A stretch of 59,219 nt of DNA from Marvinbryantia formatexigens (GTDB taxonomy: Bacteria > Bacillota > Clostridia > Oscillospirales > Ruminococcaceae). The notes under the pieces are model-generated. The model did not search any database. It had not been told where the DNA came from and worked only from the letters and a program-made list of their open reading frames with translations. Positions 24,610 to 34,260 of the stretch are shown here, one piece after another; position 1 is the stretch's first letter, and every line of letters starts with the position of its first letter. The stretch spans positions 1 through 59,219 of the forward strand of contig JAETPU010000015.1 of NCBI GenBank assembly GCA_021771035.1. Reading direction: 5' to 3'. The position numbers were made by a program, and so were the translations under genes.

Positions 24610-25098
24610 ATGACGCAGATTGAAAGACGAAGCCGCCGGGTATGCTTTACAGGGCACCGGCCCGAGAAGCTCTCCCGTTCCCAATGGGTTATCAAGGAGG
24701 AACTGGAAACCCAGATCCGCCAGGCCGCGGCCGACGGGTTTCAGGTGTTTATTACCGGAATGGCCCGGGGCGTCGATATTTGGGCGGCTGAGATTGTGTT
24801 AAAGCTTCGGGATGCCGGACAGGATGTAAAACTGATTTGCGCCTGCCCTTTTGAGGGATGTGAGCGGAAATGGGAACCCAATTGGCAGAGGCGCTACCGG
24901 GACATTCTGGCACAGGCGGATCTGGTAAAATATATTTGCGGCGGATACCGGCCTTCCTGCTTTCAAATCCGAAATGAATGGATGGTGAGCCATGCGGCTA
25001 GGGTTATCGCCGTATACAGCGGAACAAAAGGCGGGACAAGAAACACCATTGACGATGCAAGGAGGTCGGGGGTGCCGGTTGTTATCATTCAGGGTTAA
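24610..25098 (+). CDS. SLOG-family (DUF1273/YpsA-like) protein
   Basis: A 162-residue protein of the YpsA/DUF1273 branch of the SLOG superfamily. Marks are the N-terminal VCFTGHRPEKL, the FITGMARGVDIWAAE nucleotide loop, a LICACPFEG strand and the late YSGTKGGTRNTIDDAR segment. SLOG domains bind nucleotide or NAD-derived ligands; YpsA affects cell division and DprA handles DNA. It is cytoplasmic. A promoter is seen directly upstream, and two Xre genes lie divergently. The actual ligand is not known. Confidence 0.85.
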   Translation: MTQIERRSRRVCFTGHRPEKLSRSQWVIKEELETQIRQAAADGFQVFITGMARGVDIWAAEIVLKLRDAGQDVKLICACPFEGCERKWEPNWQRRYRDILAQADLVKYICGGYRPSCFQIRNEWMVSHAARVIAVYSGTKGGTRNTIDDARRSGVPVVIIQG

Positions 25099-25248
25099 AA
25101 AGAAGCCGATAGGGGAACCCTTGGCATATGTTTGAGCCGGCGCCGGAATCCTTTGACGGCTGCGCGGGAAATCCCCTGGATTTTCTGCATCATGGCAGAC
25201 ACGCCGGGCCGGATTCAACCGGTTTCATGAAAAATCTCAAAAAAGGGA

Positions 25249-25276
25249 TTGATTTTTTAAAATTTTCAGTTAAAAT
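25249..25276 (+). promoter_or_regulatory. Candidate promoter of the first beta-helix gene
   Basis: TTGATT, 16 bases, TAAAAT, 92 bases before the start at 25368. The rest of 25099-25367 shows nothing I can name. Confidence 0.45.
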
Positions 25277-25367
25277 AGGGCGCGAACACAGAATTTTTTT
25301 GAACTGCCCTTACTGGGGCCGGTTCTTACGAAAAGCGGAATGAAACTGGGAAAGGATGTGCGCAGAG

Positions 25368-26510
25368 ATGGCTTTCTTATATGGCGACGGGATTCATGAC
25401 GATCAACCTGCTATCCAGGAGCTGCTGGATTCGGGCTGCTGCGAGGTGGCGCTGGGGGTTCCAAAGGCCCACTACCTTCTGGGGCGCACCCTGAAGATTC
25501 ACTCGTTCCAGACGCTGCGCCTGCCCCGGTATGCCGTCATCCGCATGGCCGATGGCGCCAACTGCCCCATGCTGGAAAATGCCGACCCGCTCAACGGGAA
25601 CCGGGATTTTTCCCTCATCGGCGGGATTTGGGATTATAACAACCGGGGCCAGGCCGAAAACCCCATCCAGGTGCCCCATCCGGAGATGCCGGAGTACACC
25701 GGGGTGATGTTTTACTTTTACAATGTGAAGCATTTGAGGGTGGCGGATCTCACCTGCAAGGATCCGGTCAATTTCTGCCTCACCCTGGACAGGGCCAGCT
25801 ATTTTACGGTGGAGAACCTCACCTTTGACTTTAACCATGGAAACCCTACGGCGGTGAATATGGATGGGGTGCATCTGGACGGCAACTGCCACTATGGGCT
25901 CATCCGCAACCTGAAGGGCGCCTGCTATGACGATTTGGTGGCGCTCAACGCCGACGAGGGCTCCGATGGGCCCATCTCCCATATCGAGGTGGACGGCATC
26001 TTCTGTGAGGATTGCCACAGCGCCGCGCGCCTGCTGAGCGTGAAAAACGCGGTGGAGGACATCCATATCCACAATGTTCACGGCACCTTTTATCAGTATT
26101 GCGTCGGCGTGACCAAATATTATCCGGGGAAGACCGCGGGATATTTTGACGGGCTGGTATTTGAAAATATCCATGCGTCCAAGGCGATGCGCTACAGCTT
26201 CTACCAAAAGGACGGCACCTTTGAATTCCCCTTAATTTGGTTTGAGAAGGAGCTGCTCATTAAAAACGCGGTGATCCGGGAGGTGTACCGCCGGGAGACG
26301 GTGTCCCAGGTTCCTCTTATCTGTGTGGAACAGGACACCACTGTGGAAAACCTCTGCCTTTCCAACATTGTGCAGGAATCCGACGGAAACCTGCGTCCCA
26401 TACTGATGGAAAACCAGGGCCATATCCAGGCTCTCCGCGCCCGGGGCCTGCGCAGCAGCTGCGGCGAAACCATCTCCGGGGGCGGGACCATCGGGTCCGC
26501 TTTGGAGTAA
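25368..26510 (+). CDS. Right-handed beta-helix protein, putative glycan lyase/hydrolase
   Basis: A 380-residue protein that begins with a YGDGIHDDQPAIQELL segment, a variant of the (G/A)DG..DDT.A opening of pectate-lyase-superfamily and GH28-like proteins. It continues in short repeats typical of a parallel beta-helix (for example VENLTFDFNHGN, HLDGNCHYGLIRNLKG, LVFENIHASK). No signal peptide is visible, which points to cytoplasmic action on oligosaccharides. ATGs at 25356 and 25368 are both possible; the latter leaves better room for the GGAAAGG site. It differs clearly from the two later beta-helix proteins. The substrate is unknown. The following 370 bases (26511-26880) hold no supported feature. 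Confidence 0.72.
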   Translation: MAFLYGDGIHDDQPAIQELLDSGCCEVALGVPKAHYLLGRTLKIHSFQTLRLPRYAVIRMADGANCPMLENADPLNGNRDFSLIGGIWDYNNRGQAENPIQVPHPEMPEYTGVMFYFYNVKHLRVADLTCKDPVNFCLTLDRASYFTVENLTFDFNHGNPTAVNMDGVHLDGNCHYGLIRNLKGACYDDLVALNADEGSDGPISHIEVDGIFCEDCHSAARLLSVKNAVEDIHIHNVHGTFYQYCVGVTKYYPGKTAGYFDGLVFENIHASKAMRYSFYQKDGTFEFPLIWFEKELLIKNAVIREVYRRETVSQVPLICVEQDTTVENLCLSNIVQESDGNLRPILMENQGHIQALRARGLRSSCGETISGGGTIGSALE

Positions 26511-26880
26511 TTGGTTTATATTTTAATGCGGCAAACCGTGCCGGGGCACGGCGCGGGCGGCCATTCTGCCGGCGTGTGAGAGCCCGGGTGCGGGACGATG
26601 CCGGTTGTTTGTCCCGCAGGAACCCCAACGGAGGGGATGGACTCGGCGTGTATCCCACTGGTGCGCGGCAACTGCGGGGGTGTGCCTGCGGTAAGGGGAA
26701 GGGGCCCGTGTGTCTCCTCCTTCAAAAGGGCGCTGTCAACCGGGGCGGCCTGCCGGGCCCATACAGCCGGAAATCCCTGCAGTGCCCTCCATAGAAACCC
26801 GTATTTTGCGCCGCCGGTTTGAAAAGCTGCCCTCATGCCAGGGAAAACCGGCGCGCTCATAGAAAGGCAGGATTACACAT

Positions 26881-28806
26881 ATGCAGGATGTGATCTCTTT
26901 TACCTATGACGGCATCCCATTTTCCCAGCTGGACATAACCAGGAGCCAGCGCCAGGAGGGCCTCAAAACCACGGTGGAATACACAGTGGGAACGCTCAGG
27001 GCCACCTGTATCTGTACCGAGTATCCCCAGTTTCACGCAAAGGAATGGGTGACCTGGTATGAAAACACCGGGGAGGAGAACACTGGGATCGTCCGGGAGA
27101 TCCGCGACTGCGACATCCCGCTGTCCCTTCCCCAAACCCAGCGGCCCGCCTCCAGGGCCTGTCTGCCCGAGGAGGGCATCCGGGTGTTCCACCCCACAGG
27201 CTCCCTGGAAATCCAGGAGGAATTTTACTGCAAAAAACCGGATTTTCTCTTTGAGGGCGATGAAAGAACCTATGCCACCAGCGGCGGGCGCTCCTCCCAG
27301 GCACAAGCCCCGTTTTTTGATGTGAACGCGGGGCAGCAGGGGGTTCTCCTGGCTGTGGGATGGACCGGGCAGTGGGCGTGCACCTTTTTGGGAACTGCCC
27401 AGGGGGTGCGCTGCAAAGCGGGGCTTCCCTATGCTTCCTTTTACCTGAAGCCCGGGGAAAAGGTGCGCACGGCGTCCATTCTGCTGCTGCGGTACCATGA
27501 GGGCCCCACGGCGGGCCATAACGCCCTGCGCCGGCTGATGAAAGAGCGCTTCTCCCTGGTGGGCAGTGCTGGCCGGGATGCCCAGGGGCCGCTGTGCGCC
27601 TCCTTTTGGGGCGGCTTGAGCAGCGAGCAGATGTGCCGTAGGCTGCGCCATATTGGGGAAAACGATTTGGGCTTCGACTATCTCTGGATTGACGCGGGCT
27701 GGTACGGCGATTCCCCCCATGTGTGCCTCAACGAGTTCGATTCCCACTGGCAGCAGTACACGGGGGACTGGCGGGTGAACCCCTACCACCATCCGGATGG
27801 GCTGAGAGAGGTATCTGCGTTAATCCGGGAGAACGGAATGGGGTTTCTTTTGTGGATGGAACCGGAACGGGTGCGCGCCACGGCGCCCATTGTCCGGGAG
27901 CACCCTGAATATTTTGTGTCCAATGAAAAGAACCCGGGGCACCTGCTGCTGAATTTGGGAAAGCCTGCGGCCTGGGACTATTTGTTCCAAACCATCAGCG
28001 GCTTTGTTGAGGATTTGCACCTGGGCTTTTTTCGCCAGGACTTCAACTTCGATCCGCTGGACTATTGGCTGAAGGCGGATGAGCCCAACCGCAGCGGGCT
28101 CACGGAGATTTTCTACATCATGGGGTTATACCGGCTGTGGGATTCCCTTCTGGAGCGGTTCCCGCACCTGATGATCGACAACTGCGCCTCCGGCGGGCGG
28201 CGCATTGACATTGAGACGCTCAGGCGCAGCGTTCCCCTATGGAGGAGCGACTATCAGTGCCCTGCCAATTTCGATCCGGAAACCTCCCAGATGCACACTA
28301 TGAGCTTTAACTGGTGGATTCCCTATTCTTCCGCGGGCATGGGCCGGATTGCCAACGATACCTACCGGATGCGCAGCTGCTATGGAACGGGCCTTTCCTG
28401 CGCCTATTGGTTCAGCGCGGAGGATCAGGACGAATTAGACGGGGAGACCCTCTCCTGGATACGCCGCATGAACCGGGAATACAAGCGGGCCAGGCCCTAT
28501 TTCTCCTGTGATTTTTACCCCCTCACCCAGCAGAGCTTTGACGATGGCTCCTGGTGTGCCTGGCAGTTTGACCGGCCCGAGGGGTCCGACGGCATCCTCA
28601 TGGTGTTTAAGCGCCCCAATTCCACAGGCGTCACCAGCCGTTTTACCTTGGGAGGCATTGATCCCGGAGCGCAGTACCGGTTTGAAAATGCGGATACCGG
28701 GGAGGAAACGATAGTATCGGGCGCGCAGCTGGCGCAGAAGGGCTGGTGGGAGACCATCGAGGATACCAGGGTATCCAGGCTGTACTTCTATTCCCGTGTC
28801 CGATAG
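26881..28806 (+). CDS. GH36-type alpha-galactosidase
   Basis: A 641-residue enzyme. The N-terminal beta-sandwich (about 1-230) precedes a (beta/alpha)8 barrel containing LWIDAGWYGD, FLLWMEPERV, FFRQDFNFD (likely nucleophile Asp387), DNCASGGRRIDIE and PLWRSDYQ (likely acid/base Asp457). A small beta domain ends the protein. This is the GH36 pattern, which cleaves terminal alpha-galactose from oligosaccharides such as raffinose or galactomannan fragments. Arg replaces the Lys commonly found two residues before the nucleophile. It is shorter than most (about 720), and no signal peptide is seen, so it should be cytoplasmic. AAAGGCAGG precedes the ATG. Confidence 0.88.
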   Translation: MQDVISFTYDGIPFSQLDITRSQRQEGLKTTVEYTVGTLRATCICTEYPQFHAKEWVTWYENTGEENTGIVREIRDCDIPLSLPQTQRPASRACLPEEGIRVFHPTGSLEIQEEFYCKKPDFLFEGDERTYATSGGRSSQAQAPFFDVNAGQQGVLLAVGWTGQWACTFLGTAQGVRCKAGLPYASFYLKPGEKVRTASILLLRYHEGPTAGHNALRRLMKERFSLVGSAGRDAQGPLCASFWGGLSSEQMCRRLRHIGENDLGFDYLWIDAGWYGDSPHVCLNEFDSHWQQYTGDWRVNPYHHPDGLREVSALIRENGMGFLLWMEPERVRATAPIVREHPEYFVSNEKNPGHLLLNLGKPAAWDYLFQTISGFVEDLHLGFFRQDFNFDPLDYWLKADEPNRSGLTEIFYIMGLYRLWDSLLERFPHLMIDNCASGGRRIDIETLRRSVPLWRSDYQCPANFDPETSQMHTMSFNWWIPYSSAGMGRIANDTYRMRSCYGTGLSCAYWFSAEDQDELDGETLSWIRRMNREYKRARPYFSCDFYPLTQQSFDDGSWCAWQFDRPEGSDGILMVFKRPNSTGVTSRFTLGGIDPGAQYRFENADTGEETIVSGAQLAQKGWWETIEDTRVSRLYFYSRVR

Positions 28807-28836
28807 GGCTGCACAACTCCAGTCAAGGGATTCTCA

Positions 28837-28872
28837 GCGGGCGGGCTCACAGGAGCCTGCCCGCGCTTTTCG
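28837..28872 (+). terminator. Terminator after the alpha-galactosidase
   Basis: A 12-bp GC-rich stem (28837-28848/28853-28864, one G-T pair) with loop ACAG and then GCTTTT. Between here and 29134 nothing else is supported. Confidence 0.7.
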
Positions 28873-29134
28873 TTTGAATTCCGCAGCCGTCCCAGTCGGC
28901 CCCCGCCTGGGAAAACGAACCGGTACCGGGAAACGGGAGACTGCCGGGCCCGATTGCACGGCTTGTGCGGATGGCTGGGCCCATGCTTTCACGCACCCTG
29001 TTAAGACTCTGCCTGGGAGCACCTCTGGAGTGTCATCCCAAAGGAATGTAAGAAAAGGCATTGCAAAGGCTTTCCGGATTGGCTGTTGTGGTTTTTTACA
29101 GATTTTCATGGCTTTTTTCGGTTGCCTTGCCCGC

Positions 29135-29162
29135 TTGTAATGTGTTGACGGCTTGCTATACT
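29135..29162 (+). promoter_or_regulatory. Candidate promoter of the tandem beta-helix genes
   Basis: TTGTAA, 16 bases, TATACT, 60 bases before the ATG at 29222. Confidence 0.5.
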
Positions 29163-29221
29163 GGAAAGGAAATGAAATATTGCGCCGGAATGTTTTCCGG
29201 CTTTTGGTTGGGAGTGAAAGT

Positions 29222-30304
29222 ATGCCATATTGCAATATCAGGGATTTTGGGGCGCGGGGAGACGGCGTCAGCGATGATACCGCCGCCTTTGAGCGGGCGC
29301 TGCGCGCCGCCAGTGAGACGGGGACGCTCTATCTCCCTGCGGGAACCTACCGGTTGGAAAGCGTAAAAATCCCCAGCCACATCACTATCCTGGGAAACGC
29401 CTCCTGGGGGTATTCCGCCTGGGGATATGAAAACAACAAGCGAAAGCAGGGCCCCGTGACGGATCCCGCTGTCAACGGCAGCACCGTACTGATCCCCGCC
29501 TCCGGACGGGGCAGGGCTTTGTGGGATATGGAGAGCTGCTGCGGCACCAGGGTGGCGGGGCTGTCCTTTGACGGGCTGATGATGGGGGAATCCTTTCACG
29601 CCATCCGGGCCCCGGGCAGCGGGGATACCAGGCAGAATCTGGTCTTTGAGGATGTGCGGATCTGCCATTTTACCGGAAGCGGGATTGATTGTTCCCACAC
29701 CAGGGGCTTTTCGGTGCGCCGCAGCCTGATTATCAAGAATCAGGGCAGCGCCATCCTGGCGGATGCGGCCCGCGACGGCGTGATTCTGGATACCCAGCTG
29801 GCCTACAACGACGGCGCGGGGCTTTGCGGCCAGGGCGGGATCGAGAACCTGCTCATCACCGCCAACCGCATCGAGGGCGGATGCCCCGGCGGGGTTTGGC
29901 TCAAGGGGGCTTCCGGGGTCTCTATCACCGGGAATTCTTTTGATTCCCCACGCGGCCCGGCTGTCACCCTGCTGGACTGCTGTGCCGCCGCTGTGAGCGG
30001 CAATATGGCCCGGCTGTGCGGCCAGGGCTGCACCGGTGAGTTCGACAGTCATATGCTCTTTAAGGGCTGCCGGGGAATCAGCGTGACGGGCAACAGCTTT
30101 TGGGGCTGGCCGGCGCTGGCGTCCAATCCCTGGCTGGCGCGGTACGGCGTGCTGGGGGATACCCTCACAGACTGCGTGATCAGCAAAAACAGCTTTTTTG
30201 AGTGCTGCCGCCAGGAAATGATTCGCCTGGCAGGGGATAACCAAGGCGTCCTGGAGCAGCAGAACACGGGTTCAGCTGTGTCATGGAGCCCGCCGGGTGT
30301 CTGA
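29222..30304 (+). CDS. Beta-helix protein of the pectate-lyase superfamily (tandem copy 1)
   Basis: A 360-residue protein that opens with NIRDFGARGDGVSDDTAAF, the hallmark of Pectate_lyase_3 (PF12708) proteins, followed by LYLPAGTY and PSHITILGNASWGYS. The rest is short beta-helix rungs with repeated ISVTGNSF-like motifs. It is rich in Cys pairs (SCCGTR, DCCAAA, ECCRQ). GGGAG precedes the ATG at 29222. There is no signal peptide. The next gene is a clear duplicate, 119 bases downstream. It probably acts on a polysaccharide fragment; hydrolase or lyase cannot be decided by eye. Confidence 0.75.
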   Translation: MPYCNIRDFGARGDGVSDDTAAFERALRAASETGTLYLPAGTYRLESVKIPSHITILGNASWGYSAWGYENNKRKQGPVTDPAVNGSTVLIPASGRGRALWDMESCCGTRVAGLSFDGLMMGESFHAIRAPGSGDTRQNLVFEDVRICHFTGSGIDCSHTRGFSVRRSLIIKNQGSAILADAARDGVILDTQLAYNDGAGLCGQGGIENLLITANRIEGGCPGGVWLKGASGVSITGNSFDSPRGPAVTLLDCCAAAVSGNMARLCGQGCTGEFDSHMLFKGCRGISVTGNSFWGWPALASNPWLARYGVLGDTLTDCVISKNSFFECCRQEMIRLAGDNQGVLEQQNTGSAVSWSPPGV

Positions 30305-30423
30305 CAGGCCGCAGCGGCAAAATCCGCGCGGAGTATCCGGGACCGGAGCGGTTTTCCGGAGTGCTGGTGCGGCGGATTCAAAGGAGCACATAGAGACTCT
30401 CCTACAGAAAGGGGTATTGAATT

Positions 30424-31518
30424 ATGTCTTGTACAGAAGTTTTTCTGAATATCCGGGATTTTGGCGCCAGGGGAGACGGGAAGTCTGACGATACACAGGC
30501 GCTGCTGGCCGCAATGGACGCCGCAACCCGGGATAAAGGAACTGTGTATTTCCCCAGCGGTACCTATTGTATCCATCCGGTGAAGGTCCCCAGCCATATC
30601 ACGCTGATGGGGAATTCCTCCTGGGGCTACAGCGGCAGATTGGAGGAGAACGGGCAGCCCGCGGATCCCGGCTATATGGGCAATACGGTGCTGGCGGCCC
30701 TTTCCGGGGATGCCAGGGCCCTTTTGGATTTGGATTCCTGCTGCGGCACCAGGATTGTGGGGCTCACCCTGGACGGGCGTCATCTGGGCGCGCAGATGCA
30801 CGGGGTTTATTCCCGGCACGGCGGCGTGGAGCAGAACAACTGCTATGAGGACTGCCGGATCACCCGGTTTACCGGCTGCGGGCTCAAGCTGGACTGGGTA
30901 TGGGTGTTTGCCGTACGCCGCTGCATCATCATCGACAACGCCCAGCACGGCATCGATGTGGACAGGGGATATGACGGCTGGGTGATTGACAACCAGATTT
31001 CCGCCAACGGCCTCATGGGGATTAACGCGGGCCCCGGCATGGTATGCTATACCGGCAACCGCATTGAATGGAACAAGGAGGGCGGGATGTTCTGCAACGA
31101 CACGCAGAACATCAATGTGACGGGAAACAGCTTTGATCACAACTTCGGCCCGGCCATCTGGTTTCAGAATTCCCGCGCCAATGCTGTCAGCGGCAATATG
31201 AGCCGCAACGACGGCAGCGGACGCACCGATGATCGTAGCTGTGCCTTTTTGCTTGAGGACAGCCAGGGGATTTCCCTGACGGGAAATACCGTGTGGTGCT
31301 GGCCTCACCGGGAGCTCTCCGAGGCGGGGCACACGGCGGACGGCACCCCATACTATGGAATCGTGGTCAAAAACCTGACGGACAGCGTTGTGAGTTCAAA
31401 CGCCATGCACCGGTGTGCCTCACGGGAGGTTATCCGGGATTTGGGCGGGCACAGCCGTACCCTGATTGAGGGCAATGTGGGCAGTACCTTTGAGGAATCA
31501 GCCCCCTGCGCAGACTGA
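30424..31518 (+). CDS. Beta-helix protein of the pectate-lyase superfamily (tandem copy 2)
   Basis: A 364-residue paralogue of the protein at 29222. It shares NIRDFGARGDGKSDDTQAL, PSHITLMGNSSWGYS, the SCCGTRIVGLTLDG rung and the INVTGNSFDHN and ISLTGN rungs near the end. AAAGGGG lies upstream of the ATG at 30424. The duplication is old, since long stretches differ. It is probably translated from the same transcript as copy 1 and the esterase that follows 56 bases later. The reaction is not known. Confidence 0.75.
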   Translation: MSCTEVFLNIRDFGARGDGKSDDTQALLAAMDAATRDKGTVYFPSGTYCIHPVKVPSHITLMGNSSWGYSGRLEENGQPADPGYMGNTVLAALSGDARALLDLDSCCGTRIVGLTLDGRHLGAQMHGVYSRHGGVEQNNCYEDCRITRFTGCGLKLDWVWVFAVRRCIIIDNAQHGIDVDRGYDGWVIDNQISANGLMGINAGPGMVCYTGNRIEWNKEGGMFCNDTQNINVTGNSFDHNFGPAIWFQNSRANAVSGNMSRNDGSGRTDDRSCAFLLEDSQGISLTGNTVWCWPHRELSEAGHTADGTPYYGIVVKNLTDSVVSSNAMHRCASREVIRDLGGHSRTLIEGNVGSTFEESAPCAD

Positions 31519-31574
31519 GGGTACAGGCAGTTTACTACCATCATATATGAAGAAAACAGAACAGGAGGCCCTTT

Positions 31575-32723
31575 ATGAAAGACCGTTACCGTACCGACCT
31601 CTTTGTGCAGCATTTGTACAAAGATTATCCCGGAAAACTCCGGTTTGACCCTCAGAAGATTCAGACCCGCGAGGCCTTTTTCGCCTGGAAGCAGCAGGTG
31701 CGGGAAAAGGCCTATGAATTGATGCAGTTTCCCGATAATGCCTATGAGGAGCCTCAGGTTCATTTCATCTCCAGCAAACAGCGGGACGGCTACCGGGTGG
31801 AAAAATATGAAATCAGCCCGGAACCCGAACTGTGGGTGCCCTTTTTGGTGCTGATCCCGGACAGCGCTACCGCCGAATCCAAAGCTCCCGGTGTCCTCTG
31901 CTTCCCCGGCTGGGACACTCCCAAGGAAGTTCTTTGCGGCGAGGACTTCACGGATCTCACCTATGAATCCACCCCATATGCCTGCGCTTTCCCATTTTCC
32001 AACGCGATGGCGCTCAACTATGTCCGCCGGGGGATCGTGGCCCTGGCCAGCGACAACGCCGGCACAGGGGAGCAGCTCGGCGTCTATGACCGGCAGCAGT
32101 TCGCCCTGAAAATGATGTTTAAGGGCCGCAACTATGCGGGGCTCAGTGTCCTTTACCGCTGGGCCATGCTCAAATGGCTGGCTGGGCAGGACTATGTGGA
32201 CGATTCCCGCATCGGCCTGGCCGGACACTCCTTCGGGACCGAGACCTCCATGTTCCTGGCACTATTGGAGCCCCGCGTCAAGGCGGTCTCCCACAACGAC
32301 TTTATGAGTGACAACGAACAGCGGATCCTCTCCTGTTTTCCGCCGGAGGAATTCATGTTTGGGGGACACGTCCACCTGGTGCCCGGAATGCTGGAATGGT
32401 TTTCCTTCCCCGACCTTATCGCCGCCTTTGCCCCGAACCCCATGCTGTTGAGCGAGGGCGGCGTCCAGGATGATTTGGAGCGGATTGGAAAGGCCTATGC
32501 CCTGGCCGGCGCGCCGGAGCAGTATCAGTATGTCCATTATCCGGAATTTCAAGATCCTGCCAGCCGTCCCCTGGATCACCAGCCCATCCCCGAGGGCATC
32601 ACCAACGAGGAGTATTTCCGCTATGCCAACGTGGTGCCGGAGCATCACTTCTACAAGAGCGAGATCTGTATTCCCTGGATGATAAAAGCCCTAGGGGGCT
32701 CTGCGGCTTCCGATAACGAGTGA
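31575..32723 (+). CDS. Alpha/beta-hydrolase, probable acetyl-xylan/sugar esterase (Abhydrolase_7-like)
   Basis: A 382-residue hydrolase. The nucleophile elbow GLAGHSFGTETS puts Ser219 in place; the oxyanion region is PGVLCFPGWDTPKE, and ASDNAGTGEQ is typical of the acetyl-esterase-like Abhydrolase_7 group. A late His in the VVPEHHFYKSE segment may complete the triad. A long helical N-terminal part (about 1-70) precedes the core, and no signal peptide is seen. GGAGG lies 8 bases before the ATG. In this cluster it should remove acyl groups from the glycan substrate; the exact ester is inferred only. Confidence 0.75.
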   Translation: MKDRYRTDLFVQHLYKDYPGKLRFDPQKIQTREAFFAWKQQVREKAYELMQFPDNAYEEPQVHFISSKQRDGYRVEKYEISPEPELWVPFLVLIPDSATAESKAPGVLCFPGWDTPKEVLCGEDFTDLTYESTPYACAFPFSNAMALNYVRRGIVALASDNAGTGEQLGVYDRQQFALKMMFKGRNYAGLSVLYRWAMLKWLAGQDYVDDSRIGLAGHSFGTETSMFLALLEPRVKAVSHNDFMSDNEQRILSCFPPEEFMFGGHVHLVPGMLEWFSFPDLIAAFAPNPMLLSEGGVQDDLERIGKAYALAGAPEQYQYVHYPEFQDPASRPLDHQPIPEGITNEEYFRYANVVPEHHFYKSEICIPWMIKALGGSAASDNE

Positions 32724-32777
32724 AAAGCGGGCGTCCTTAAAACAGCCTGCGGAAATTGCCGAGAATGTGTTCAAAAC

Positions 32778-32813
32778 AAGAAGGCCCGGAATTATTCCGG
32801 GCCTTCTTTGTTT
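32778..32813 (+). terminator. Terminator of the glycan cluster
   Basis: A 14-bp stem (AAGAAGGCCCGGAA/TTCCGGGCCTTCTT), loop TTA, then TTGTTT. Downstream, 32814-33216 holds no supported gene; an 8-bp stem (GGAGACGC/GCGTCTCC) near 32992-33025 is the only structure noticed. Confidence 0.85.
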
Positions 32814-33216
32814 CCTATGGAAATAAAAAGAGGGTAGGGAAGTCAAAGAGGAGAACCAAAATAGCTGCAAAGCTTTCAGCTCGGAAATTCGCTGTAGGGT
32901 CGGGCCAAGAATTTATCTCAGAGAGCCCTTATCCTTTCTCCAATTGATTCCAACAGAAAAAAGGCCAGATAGGGAGCCGGTGTGGTACGGCGGGAGACGC
33001 TGAGACAACTGCCGCAGGGCGTCTCCTTTCGATGGGAACTCCCCTCTGAGGCAGTTCTGTTCACTCAATCAGGGAAGGCGGGAAAGTTTCCTCTCTCGGC
33101 TTTAAATCATCCAATTTGCAGGAACACGGCGGGATACTCTTCGTAGGATACCCAAACGGATTCTCCCGGCAGCGGAATACAAAAGTCGGGTCCGGACTTA
33201 TCGGTACGGGTTCCCG

Positions 33217-34140
33217 TCACCACCGGTCGCACTCTGGGTCGTCGGGGATTGCCGGTTCCATGGAGGCAATGGCCACCTGAATCTGGCTGTCGTCCGGTTC
33301 CCGGGTGGACAGCCGCTGCAGCCATAATCCCGGCGCGGAGAGGATTTTAGTCAGCACATTGGTATAGCGCCCCGCCAACTTCAGAAGCTCATAGGAAATC
33401 CCCATCACTACGGGCAGGAGCAGCAGCTTGAGCCCCACCCGCAATACCAGGCTGTCCCAGCTGACCATTGAGAAAATCAGAGCACTGATAATCAGGACAA
33501 TGAGAATAAAGCTGGTTCCGCACCGGGGATGAAACCGGGACTGGCCCCGGATATTCTCCACGGTCAATTCGAGCCCCGCCTCATAACAGGCGATGGTCTT
33601 ATGCTCGGCCCCATGGTATTGGAACATCCGGCGGATATCCGGCATCGCGGAGATGGCCCACAGATACAGGACAAAAATGGCAATTTTAATCGCTGCCTCC
33701 AGGATCGTCATCAGCCAGGGAAGATGCAGAACCGGCTCCAGCAGCTTAATGATTCCGCTGGGCAAAAACAGAAACAGAAAAATGGCCAGGATGAGCCCGA
33801 GGACAACCCCGGCCCCTGTAATAATCCCGGTCAGGCGATCTCCCAGCTTTTCCTCCAGGAATTTTTCAAATTTTGAGGTGGGCTCCTCCTCGGGCATGGT
33901 TTTGTCAATGGACTTGGACAGGCACCTGTATCCCACCCGGAGCGATTCCACAAAATTAAATACCCCCCGTACCAAGGGCGTGCGCTGGTACCAGGCGGTG
34001 AGCGGTTTGGTTTCCCATACCTCGGTGTCGATGCTCCCATCGGGAAGCCGAACCGCCATGGCGCTCTTCTGAGGGCCGCGCATCATGACGCCTTCAATGA
34101 GAGCCTGTCCTCCTATGGAGGTCTTTTTTAAAGCTGGCAT
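33217..34140 (-). CDS. DUF1385 membrane protein (YqhQ family)
   Basis: A 307-residue integral membrane protein. The N-terminal signature SIGGQALIEGVMMRGP is diagnostic for DUF1385. Four to five membrane helices follow (about 105-130, 148-168, 205-230, 235-255), with the conserved FQYHGAEHKTIACYEAG and RFHPRCGTSFIL motifs that look metal-binding (His and Cys). Its role is unknown; in other Bacillota it lies near prmC/prfA or efp. AAAGGAATT precedes the ATG at 34140. It is the last gene of the minus-strand run that starts with the lipoprotein at 37983. Confidence 0.88.
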   Translation of the reverse strand: MPALKKTSIGGQALIEGVMMRGPQKSAMAVRLPDGSIDTEVWETKPLTAWYQRTPLVRGVFNFVESLRVGYRCLSKSIDKTMPEEEPTSKFEKFLEEKLGDRLTGIITGAGVVLGLILAIFLFLFLPSGIIKLLEPVLHLPWLMTILEAAIKIAIFVLYLWAISAMPDIRRMFQYHGAEHKTIACYEAGLELTVENIRGQSRFHPRCGTSFILIVLIISALIFSMVSWDSLVLRVGLKLLLLPVVMGISYELLKLAGRYTNVLTKILSAPGLWLQRLSTREPDDSQIQVAIASMEPAIPDDPECDRW

Positions 34141-34260
34141 AGTAGCAATTCCTTTCTGTGCTCAACAAATTGAGTTTCCAGTCCCATAAGTCGGGAACTT
34201 CCTCGATTCGGCGATACAGCATTCCCAAAAGCGGTGCCATCAGCGGGGAAGGCCGCATTG

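Noticed and set aside
23762-25098. A genomic island or prophage at the tRNA-Gln
   Set aside because: Two Xre genes and a SLOG gene are suggestive, but there is no integrase and no second copy of the tRNA 3' end in the window.
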